Origin: JAUVDZ01 sp964346325
GTDB taxonomy: Bacteria; Patescibacteriota; Gracilibacteria; UBA1369; PNNO01
Length of the DNA: 20,043 bases
Assembly (NCBI GenBank): GCA_964346325.1
Contig: CAYFUK010000020.1
Coordinates: 1-20,043 of the forward strand
Reading direction: 5' to 3'
Shown: positions 15,197 through 20,043 of the stretch, one piece after another
Layout of the letters: each line of letters starts with the position of its first letter
How positions within the stretch are numbered: position 1 is the first letter of the stretch
Program-made: the position numbers and the translations under genes
Notes under the pieces: generated by a model
The model's database searches: none
Told to the model about the DNA's origin: nothing
What the model saw: only the letters and a program-made list of their open reading frames with translations

Positions 15197-15994
15197 TCAC
15201 AATTTTTTAATCACTTTTACGGGGAATTTTATCGTGGCATTGTAAATTCTTTTTATACGGCTTGGTTCCTGGATTAATCTGAAAAGCCATTCCAAACCCA
15301 GTTTCTGCATAATCCCCGGTGCTCTTTTGCGTTTGCCGGCAACAAAATCAAAAGCTCCTCCAATTCCCACGGCGATTTTTATATTTTTAAGTTTATCAAT
15401 AACTTCGGATATCCATATTTCCTGTTTTGGTGCTCCATAAGCTACAAAAAGAATCTCCGCATCGGTTTTGTTTATGATCCCGATTATTTTTTGTCTATCT
15501 TTTAAGGATGGTGAGCCGGGATAGGTTTCGGTTACAATAAGATTTTTATATTTTTTTTTAAGTTTTTGTTTTGCAAGTTCGGCTATTCCCGGTTCAGCGC
15601 CTAAAAAAAAGAGTTTTTTATTATTTTTCACGGCTTTTTCACAAATATTCTGTAACAGATCGGTACCCGTGACTCTTTCTTTTAATACTTTTTTAAATTT
15701 AGTCGGTTTAATTGCAATCAAAGGAAGATTTAATATTGCTTTAAGTTTTGAGGACTTATTGTGAATTTGATTAGCTGCCCATAATATTCCAATGCCATCC
15801 GCAATGTTTAAAAGAGAGTTATTAAGCACTTGTTTAAACTTATTGTTTTTTTGAGCTTCAAGAATCATCTCGGGGTTGGGTGTGCATATATAACCTTTTT
15901 TATCCGATTTAAAAATAAAATCAAGAGTTTGCTCCATGTTTACGTTATCTAATCTGACTCCCAAAACGGTTATTTTTTCCGGCATACCAAACAA
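15197..15994 (-). CDS. WecG/TagA/CpsF family (GT26) glycosyltransferase
   Basis: 265 residues. The family order is complete: YICTPNPEMI (T38, N40), NIADGIGILWA (D66), RVTGTDLL at 107-114, LFFLGAEPGIAE, ILFVAYGAPKQEIWI, and VGIGGAFDFVAGKRKRAPGIMQKLGLEWLF. Members transfer N-acetylmannosamine or a related sugar from UDP onto a lipid-linked acceptor at the cytoplasmic membrane, as in enterobacterial common antigen, wall teichoic acid linkage units or capsules. The Lys/Arg-rich, aromatic C-terminus (IQEPSRIKRIYNATIKFPVKVIKKL region) fits membrane docking. The exact sugar is unknown. The start overlaps the methyltransferase gene by 25 bases (ATG 15994) or 16 bases (ATG 15985), implying translational coupling. 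Confidence 0.92.
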   Translation of the reverse strand: MFGMPEKITVLGVRLDNVNMEQTLDFIFKSDKKGYICTPNPEMILEAQKNNKFKQVLNNSLLNIADGIGILWAANQIHNKSSKLKAILNLPLIAIKPTKFKKVLKERVTGTDLLQNICEKAVKNNKKLFFLGAEPGIAELAKQKLKKKYKNLIVTETYPGSPSLKDRQKIIGIINKTDAEILFVAYGAPKQEIWISEVIDKLKNIKIAVGIGGAFDFVAGKRKRAPGIMQKLGLEWLFRLIQEPSRIKRIYNATIKFPVKVIKKL

Positions 15995-16668
15995 ATATTA
16001 TGTGATTGTAAAAAGTTTACTTTTTTGCTCTTTCGGGTATAGAACATTTCAATGATATCAAAACCATTATTTTTGAATAGTTTTTTAAGTTCCCATGGTG
16101 TGAAAGCATGATAATATCTATAAACGCCTGTTTTTCCCCATGGAATGAATGTATCGTTCCAGTCATATTTACCGAATTTTATTATGAATCTTAATATGGA
16201 TTTAAATACATATTTAATATAACTTATTTGAAAAAGATTCCATACAGTTAAAATTACTATGCCATCATTGTTTAAATTTTTGTTGAAAACCTGAATACTT
16301 TTTTTACGCAATGTGTTTGACGGTATGTGGTGAAACGCTGCAATACTAAATATTAAATCCGCTTGATAAGTCGAATTAAAATCAATCAAATTACCGAATA
16401 CAAATTTTGTACTTGGATAATTTTTTTGTGCAATCTCTATAAATTTTTTATTATTATCGATTCCAATATAATTTACATTGTCAAAGAATTCATAAAGTCT
16501 GCCGTTGCCACAACCGAAATCTATAACTGTCTGATTTTTTTTAATATATTTTTTAAAAAAATTGAATTCAGGCCATAACCATTTTCGGGTTTTGCTGAAA
16601 TCAAGAGCGATTTTTTTATAATCAGCTTCAACTTTTTCAAGTAATTGTTTTGCTGTTTTTTGCTTCAT
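15970..16668 (-). CDS. Class I SAM methyltransferase resembling Trm9/ALKBH8 (tRNA cm5U34 methyltransferase)
   Basis: 232 residues from the ATG at 16668. An in-frame ATG at 16722 would add a hydrophobic N-terminus that overlaps the divergent elp3 start, so I reject it. SAM-binding motif I is VIDFGCGNGRL (48-58), motif II is YIGIDNN, and SIAAFHHIPS (108-117) follows. Compared from memory with yeast Trm9, several features line up: an N-terminal YxxIAxxFSxTR and WP segment (YKKIALDFSKTR, WPEF), GCGNG, SIA..HH, a VW..xQ strand (VWNLFQ, 142-147), a FIPW element and YRYYHAF..WEL (183-194; Trm9 has YRYYHLYREGEL). Trm9 methylates the carboxymethyl group that Elp3 installs on U34, and elp3 is the divergent neighbour 43 bases away. 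Otherwise it is a generic methyltransferase, for example for glycan synthesis with the co-transcribed TagA/WecG. Confidence 0.85.
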   Translation of the reverse strand: MKQKTAKQLLEKVEADYKKIALDFSKTRKWLWPEFNFFKKYIKKNQTVIDFGCGNGRLYEFFDNVNYIGIDNNKKFIEIAQKNYPSTKFVFGNLIDFNSTYQADLIFSIAAFHHIPSNTLRKKSIQVFNKNLNNDGIVILTVWNLFQISYIKYVFKSILRFIIKFGKYDWNDTFIPWGKTGVYRYYHAFTPWELKKLFKNNGFDIIEMFYTRKSKKVNFLQSHNICLVCRKK

Positions 16669-16678
16669 AGTATAGAAT
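16650..16678 (+). promoter_or_regulatory. Probable elp3 promoter overlapping the methyltransferase start
   Basis: TTGCTG (16650-16655), 17-base spacer, TAGAAT (16673-16678; five of six bases match). The -35 lies inside the first codons of the divergent methyltransferase gene, so the two transcripts overlap at their 5' ends. The predicted leader is about 27 bases. Confidence 0.5.
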
Positions 16679-16711
16679 AAAAAACCGCTAATAACCTTAC
16701 TAAAAAGCCTG

Positions 16712-18289
16712 ATGAATATCAAGTATGATCAAATTCTCGAAAATTTAATACAAAATGCGCTGAAAAATAAAATCAGTGATCAAAAATCATTACAAGCACT
16801 CAAAAATAGCTTTAGTTTAAAGCATAAAATAAGTTCTCCAACAAATGTAAGTTTAATTAAAGCTTATAATTATTTATTATCCAAAGGCAAAATCAATGAA
16901 AATAATGATTTTTTTAATCTTATTATTAAAAGAAAAATCCGTTCAGAGTCGGGTATTGCAAATATTACTGTGTTAACAAAAAATTACAAGTGCCCCGGTA
17001 AATGTATTTTTTGTCCTTCTGAGCCGCGTATGCCTAAAAGCTATCTGTCTAATGAGCCTGCTATGATGCGTGCGATTTTAAACGATTTTGATGCTTATAA
17101 TCAGGTGAAAAACAGACTGAAAGGTCTTAAAAGAACAGGCCATCCAACTGATAAAATCGAGATTATAGTTGCGGGCGGTACATTTTCGTATTATCCAAGG
17201 AATTATCAAACAAATTTTATAAAACAAATTTACAATGCATTAAATGAAGATAAAAAAACAACATCTCTGAAAAATGCAACTTTGAAAAATGAAACCGCAG
17301 AACATAGATGCGTAGGACTTTCCCTTGAAACAAGACCCGATTGGATAAATAAAGAAGAAATCATAAGAATGCGAAAACTGGGTGCAACTAAAGTTGAAAT
17401 CGGAATACAAACTCTTGATGATGAAATTTTAAGTTTGAATAAAAGAGGGCACAATGTACAACAAGTACGTAAAGCAATGAAAATGCTTAAAGATGCCGGA
17501 TTTAAAATAAATGCTCATTTTATGCCCAATTTATATGGCAGCTCCATTCAAAAAGATCTTGAAATGTTTAAAAAGTTATTTGATGATACGGATTTCAGGC
17601 CGGACTGGCTAAAAATTTATCCATGTGTTGTAACTCCATATTCCGACCTTGAGAAGTTATATAAAGCAGGCAAACACCAACCTTACACAGACAATGAACT
17701 TATGAATCTATTAATGGAAATGAAAAAATTAATTCCGGAATATGTCAGAGTTGCCAGACTATACAGGGATATTCCTGCCGAAAGTATATTGGGTGGTTCA
17801 AAAATATCAAATATGCGTCAGATTATTCACGAAAAAATGGCTAAGAAAGGTGTAAAATGTAAATGCATAAGATGCCGCGAGATTAAAGGTTTAATACCTG
17901 GAAAGGTTGAATTGATTGAAAGAAAATACGAGTCTTCAAATGGCATGGAATATTTTTTGAGCTTTGAAGATAAACAAGCTGATAAACTTATAGCATTTTT
18001 AAGGTTAAGAATATCTGATGATCCTTTTTTGCAAGATTTGAAAAATGCTTCAGTAATTCGCGAACTACATACTTATGGTGTGCAGATTCCAATAAATAAA
18101 AAATCAAATACGGCATCACAACATAAAGGTTACGGAAAAAAACTGATCGAAAGGGCAGGGGAGATAACAAAATCGCATAACCTAAACAAATTGGCTGTAA
18201 TAAGCGGCGTTGGAGTTCGTGAATATTACAGAAAACAAGGATTTAAAATGGGTGAAACATATATGATTAAGCGGTTTAACAAGGATTAA
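16712..18289 (+). CDS. elp3: Elp3-type tRNA U34 carboxymethylation enzyme (radical SAM / GNAT)
   Basis: 525 residues with both catalytic halves. The radical SAM half (about 75-390) has the iron-sulfur motif C94PGKC98IFC101, then SEPRMPKSYLSNEPAMMRAI, IIVAGGTFSYYP, VGLSLETRPDWI and KVEIGIQTLDDEIL. A CKCIRCRE cluster (C383, C385, C388) is the zinc-linked element of the family. The GNAT half (about 400-525) has FLRLRI, VRELHTYGVQIPI, SQHKGYGKKLIERA (acetyl-CoA loop) and ISGVGVREYYRKQGF. Elp3 adds a carboxymethyl group from acetyl-CoA to U34 of tRNA anticodons. In eukaryotes it works inside Elongator; bacterial and archaeal forms act alone. The cysteine spacing here is CX3CX2C, shorter than the CX9CX2C of yeast Elp3. 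There is no Shine-Dalgarno sequence. The 3' end overlaps the convergent unknown gene by 14 bases. Confidence 0.95.
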   Translation: MNIKYDQILENLIQNALKNKISDQKSLQALKNSFSLKHKISSPTNVSLIKAYNYLLSKGKINENNDFFNLIIKRKIRSESGIANITVLTKNYKCPGKCIFCPSEPRMPKSYLSNEPAMMRAILNDFDAYNQVKNRLKGLKRTGHPTDKIEIIVAGGTFSYYPRNYQTNFIKQIYNALNEDKKTTSLKNATLKNETAEHRCVGLSLETRPDWINKEEIIRMRKLGATKVEIGIQTLDDEILSLNKRGHNVQQVRKAMKMLKDAGFKINAHFMPNLYGSSIQKDLEMFKKLFDDTDFRPDWLKIYPCVVTPYSDLEKLYKAGKHQPYTDNELMNLLMEMKKLIPEYVRVARLYRDIPAESILGGSKISNMRQIIHEKMAKKGVKCKCIRCREIKGLIPGKVELIERKYESSNGMEYFLSFEDKQADKLIAFLRLRISDDPFLQDLKNASVIRELHTYGVQIPINKKSNTASQHKGYGKKLIERAGEITKSHNLNKLAVISGVGVREYYRKQGFKMGETYMIKRFNKD

Positions 18290-18755
18290 TTCGTATAAAA
18301 CCGTTTATTCTTGCGATAACATCGTCAATTTTATTATGTATATGTCTTATAATTCTATCCTGATATGAGTTTGAACCACTTTTATTGGTCTCTTCATAGT
18401 TATACATTTGTTCTTCTGTGTAGTTTATCCAATCGAGTAAAATTGTTGTTTTTAATTCACCGTTTAATTTGGTGTCTTCGGAATTATCAATTGCAAAATC
18501 AATCAAAAGTTCTTTTAAATCGGGATATTTGTCAGCAATGCCGCGTAATTGATAGATTATATGCCTTAATAATACCGGTTTATCTTGTTTCTCAGCTCCT
18601 AAATATTTTTGCATTCTGTATAAAAGTGTTTTTAAATTATTTTCCAGTTCAGGATCATGAATACAAATATCTTCCAGAACAGAGGGGAGTGCCACGCTTA
18701 TACCGTCAAATGTCTCTATTCGGTTATCGGGTATTTTATTATTGTTCGTTTCCAT
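18276..18755 (-). CDS. Hypothetical helical protein
   Basis: 159 residues, no signal peptide or membrane segment. Most of it looks alpha-helical with alternating charged and hydrophobic positions: VLEDICIHDPELENNLKTLL, YRMQKYLGAEKQ, VLLRHIIYQLRGIADKYPDL, LLIDFAIDN and a C-terminal YQDRIIRHIHNKIDDVIARIN. I do not recognise a family. It is probably real: it is the longer and more protein-like of two opposed frames here, and it has a promoter-like element (TTGACT, 16 bases, TAGATT) about 27 bases upstream on the same strand. It overlaps the end of elp3 by 14 bases. Confidence 0.65.
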   Translation of the reverse strand: METNNNKIPDNRIETFDGISVALPSVLEDICIHDPELENNLKTLLYRMQKYLGAEKQDKPVLLRHIIYQLRGIADKYPDLKELLIDFAIDNSEDTKLNGELKTTILLDWINYTEEQMYNYEETNKSGSNSYQDRIIRHIHNKIDDVIARINGFIRINPC

Positions 18756-18781
18756 GATTTTTAATTAAAGAGTAGATAATC

Positions 18782-18809
18782 AATCTAACTTTAATTTTTT
18801 AAAAGTCAA
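18782..18809 (-). promoter_or_regulatory. Possible promoter of the 159-residue unknown gene
   Basis: Minus strand: TTGACT (18809-18804), 16-base spacer, TAGATT (18787-18782; four of six match). The leader to the ATG would be about 20 bases. Confidence 0.4.
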
Positions 18810-18846
18810 GACCGAAAGGTGAGTCTGAATTACTCCTCTACTCAAT

Positions 18847-18870
18847 TTTGCACAATATATCTTGTGCAAA
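18847..18870. repeat. 9-bp perfect inverted repeat (hairpin)
   Basis: TTTGCACAA (18847-18855) and TTGTGCAAA (18862-18870) flank a six-base loop. The T-rich TTATTTTA follows on the plus strand, so it could be a terminator, but no plus-strand gene ends nearby. It could instead be an operator or part of an unannotated transcript. Confidence 0.5.
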
Positions 18871-19077
18871 TTATTTTATGTTTAAATAAATATGGAATAA
18901 TTAAATAAAATTTTATATCAATTTATACCAACATCATGATAATCAAACGTTGTTCTTGGCTTATACAAAAGCAATATTCAAAACTTGCGATTTAAGACGT
19001 TTTTATAAAAAAGTCGACTATCAGGTCGTTTCGTTTCAATTTCTAAACATGTTTTCACTCTACTTTTTAAAATATCT

Positions 19078-19106
19078 TTGTTATATTCTTGTTGCTGAAT
19101 TTTAAT
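19078..19106 (+). promoter_or_regulatory. Promoter of trpG/pabA, near-leaderless
   Basis: TTGTTA (19078-19083; the same hexamer as at 7988), 17-base spacer, TTTAAT (19101-19106; five of six bases match). The expected transcription start falls within about three bases of the TTG start codon at 19116, leaving no room for a ribosome binding site. Confidence 0.6.
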
Positions 19107-19115
19107 TAAAATATA

Positions 19116-19670
19116 TTGAAAATTTTATTAATTGATAATTTCGATTCATTTACATATAACCTTGTGCAACAAATTAAAAATATTTCTAAATGTAATTTGA
19201 CTGTTTTAAGAAATAATGCGAAATATAAAGACATAGATTTAAAATTTGACAAATTGGTAATTTCACCCGGGCCTAAAACTCCAAAACATTCCGGTTTATC
19301 CAATAAACTTATTCGCAAATTTTACAAGGAAAAGCCTATCTTAGGTGTATGCCTGGGAATGCAGTGTATAAATGAAGTTTTGGGAGGCAAAACAGTGCCC
19401 TCTCCCCTTCCCTGCCATGGTAAAACTTCAATGCTTAAGCATAATGGAAAAACGATTTTTAAAGGATTGCCGCAGAACATAAAAGTAGCACGTTATCATT
19501 CGCTTATTGCCGGCAAAATCCCTAATTCAGCAGATATAACAGCATATTCACAAAATCTTCCTATGGCTATTAAACATAAGAATTATCCTGTTTTTGGAGT
19601 TCAATTTCATCCCGAGAGTTTTATGACAGAGCATGGAAATAAAATAATCACCAATTTTTTAAATGCATAA
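19116..19670 (+). CDS. Anthranilate/aminodeoxychorismate synthase glutamine amidotransferase subunit
   Basis: 184 residues, the usual class I amidotransferase size. The N-terminus MKILLIDNFDSFTYNLVQQI is diagnostic for TrpG/PabA. The oxyanion-forming SPGP motif is at 50-53, the nucleophile C79 is in ILGVCLGMQ, CHGKTS follows near 100, and the H165/E167 pair is in GVQFHPES. It supplies ammonia from glutamine to its synthase partner, encoded next (overlapping by eight bases). Sequence does not separate TrpG (tryptophan) from PabA (folate), and no other trp gene is visible, so either is possible. The start is TTG: a stop at 19107-19109 rules out an upstream ATG, and the conserved N-terminus begins right here. 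Confidence 0.92.
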   Translation: MKILLIDNFDSFTYNLVQQIKNISKCNLTVLRNNAKYKDIDLKFDKLVISPGPKTPKHSGLSNKLIRKFYKEKPILGVCLGMQCINEVLGGKTVPSPLPCHGKTSMLKHNGKTIFKGLPQNIKVARYHSLIAGKIPNSADITAYSQNLPMAIKHKNYPVFGVQFHPESFMTEHGNKIITNFLNA

Positions 19671-20043
19671 AATTAAAAAAATAAGATCAAAAGAATTAAA
19701 GGTGGCTAAATCACCTGTGGAATTATATGAATGTTTTTCTAAGCAACCATATACAGCCTTACTTTCAGGTAAAGGAAAAAAAGATAATTCAAACTATTCA
19801 TTTGTCGGGATTAACCCCTTTTATATAAGTAAAACCGGAAGTGATCCATTTAACAAATTTCAAAAATTGATTGAACATTTTTCAGTAAAAAAGTATAAAT
19901 ATCCGATGAATTTATGGGGAGGAATTGGTTATTTCAGTTACGATTCATGCCATTATATCGAAAAACTTCCAAAAACAAATGCTGATGATTTAAAGATGCC
20001 GGTTTTTCAGATTGTTTTTTATAAAGATATGATTATTTTTGAT
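19663..20043 (+). CDS. Anthranilate synthase component I / aminodeoxychorismate synthase component I, N-terminal part
   Basis: The first 127 codons of a gene that runs off the right edge. It starts at an ATG inside the end of the amidotransferase gene (overlap of eight bases), so translation is coupled. The visible residues look like the TrpE/PabB N-terminal domain: YTALLSGKGKKDNSNYSFVGINPF (the family's region for the substrate or tryptophan-binding pocket), then LWGGIGYFSYDSCHYIEKLP and PVFQIVFYKDMIIFD. The chorismate-binding catalytic domain lies outside the window. A classic LLES tryptophan-feedback motif is not obvious here (LLSG instead), which slightly favours PabB or an insensitive TrpE. 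Confidence 0.88.
   Translation, partial: MHKIKKIRSKELKVAKSPVELYECFSKQPYTALLSGKGKKDNSNYSFVGINPFYISKTGSDPFNKFQKLIEHFSVKKYKYPMNLWGGIGYFSYDSCHYIEKLPKTNADDLKMPVFQIVFYKDMIIFD

Larger units (their letters stand above)
18756..19115. other. 360-base gene-free, AT-rich stretch between the unknown gene and trpG/pabA
   Basis: No convincing open frame on either strand. It contains the promoter of the minus-strand unknown gene, a 9-bp hairpin at 18847-18870, a weaker repeat at 18996-19015 (GAC-T/A-rich-GTC with one mismatch) and the trpG/pabA promoter. A possible GNRA-capped mini-hairpin (ACC GAAA GGT) lies near 18811-18820. I see no tRNA, T-box or Trp-codon leader peptide. A small RNA cannot be excluded. 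Confidence 0.6.

Noticed and set aside
16666..16722. Longer methyltransferase start at 16722
   Set aside because: It would overlap the divergent elp3 start by 11 bases and add a hydrophobic N-terminus not expected for this soluble family; ATG 16668 gives the expected start ahead of the conserved region.
18365..18757. 130-residue plus-strand frame opposite the unknown gene
   Set aside because: Its composition is rich in Cys, Leu, Tyr and Arg in an unprotein-like order, and the opposed minus-strand frame is longer, more balanced and has a promoter-like element.
18758..19115. T-box or Trp-codon attenuator ahead of the amidotransferase operon
   Set aside because: No T-box core sequence, no short ORF rich in TGG codons and no terminator close to the start; the promoter sits directly at the start codon.
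1..20043. UGA recoded as glycine (Gracilibacteria/SR1 code)
   Set aside because: Several genes end in TGA at the expected length and no conserved glycine is encoded by TGA within frames.
1..20043. Mobile element, CRISPR array or tRNA/rRNA genes
   Set aside because: No transposase or integrase, no spaced direct repeats and no cloverleaf or rRNA-like sequence were seen. The truncated ATPase at the left edge is the only mobility-type gene.

Overview
The window is about 20 kb of compact, AT-rich bacterial chromosome that most resembles a member of the Candidate Phyla Radiation (Patescibacteria). The clues are a VirD4/TraG-type ATPase with an N-terminal sequence style I associate with that group, many small single-membrane-segment proteins, very tight gene packing, and start codons that mostly lack a Shine-Dalgarno sequence. 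TGA ends several genes (the ATPase, ribE, the glycosyltransferase, gatB, the O-antigen-ligase-like gene) and does not occur inside reading frames. The genetic code is therefore standard, not the UGA-glycine code of Gracilibacteria/SR1. A precise lineage cannot be assigned from the sequence alone.

Layout: (1) 1-1524, 3' part of a conjugation/type IV secretion-like ATPase. (2) 1578-3809, ridA and a threonine synthase carrying an extra C-terminal LeuA-type regulatory domain. (3) 3810-6064 on the minus strand, an operon ribE-ribH-pgk. (4) 6208-6612, ssb, followed by a strong hairpin and (5) a family 2 glycosyltransferase that starts with TTG. (6) 7603-7926 on the minus strand, a small acidic protein whose promoter lies back-to-back with that of (7) an orphan solute-binding protein and an overlapping O-antigen-ligase-like membrane protein, 8023-10801. 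(8) 10785-11684 on the minus strand, fmt. (9) 11740-14854, a tight run of a bacterial-PH membrane protein, a membrane-tethered HEPN-like protein, a coaE-like kinase and gatB. (10) 14907-15194, a small membrane protein. (11) 15197-16668 on the minus strand, a Trm9/ALKBH8-like methyltransferase and a TagA/WecG glycosyltransferase. (12) 16712-18289, elp3, divergent from the methyltransferase. (13) 18276-18755 on the minus strand, an unknown protein, then a 360-base gene-free stretch. (14) 19116 to the end, a glutamine amidotransferase (trpG/pabA) overlapping the start of trpE/pabB.

Functional themes are translation (fmt, gatB, elp3 and its putative methyltransferase partner), cofactor and amino-acid synthesis (riboflavin, CoA, threonine, chorismate-derived products) and cell-surface polymers (GT2, TagA/WecG, O-antigen ligase-like). 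The two most interesting points are the divergent elp3 / Trm9-like pair, which suggests a bacterial version of the eukaryotic mcm5U34 tRNA-modification route, and the threonine synthase-LeuA regulatory-domain fusion next to ridA. Promoters of the form TTGnnn-17-TATAAT can be read directly in several gaps. Two of them place the start codon at or within a few bases of the predicted transcription start, indicating leaderless mRNAs.
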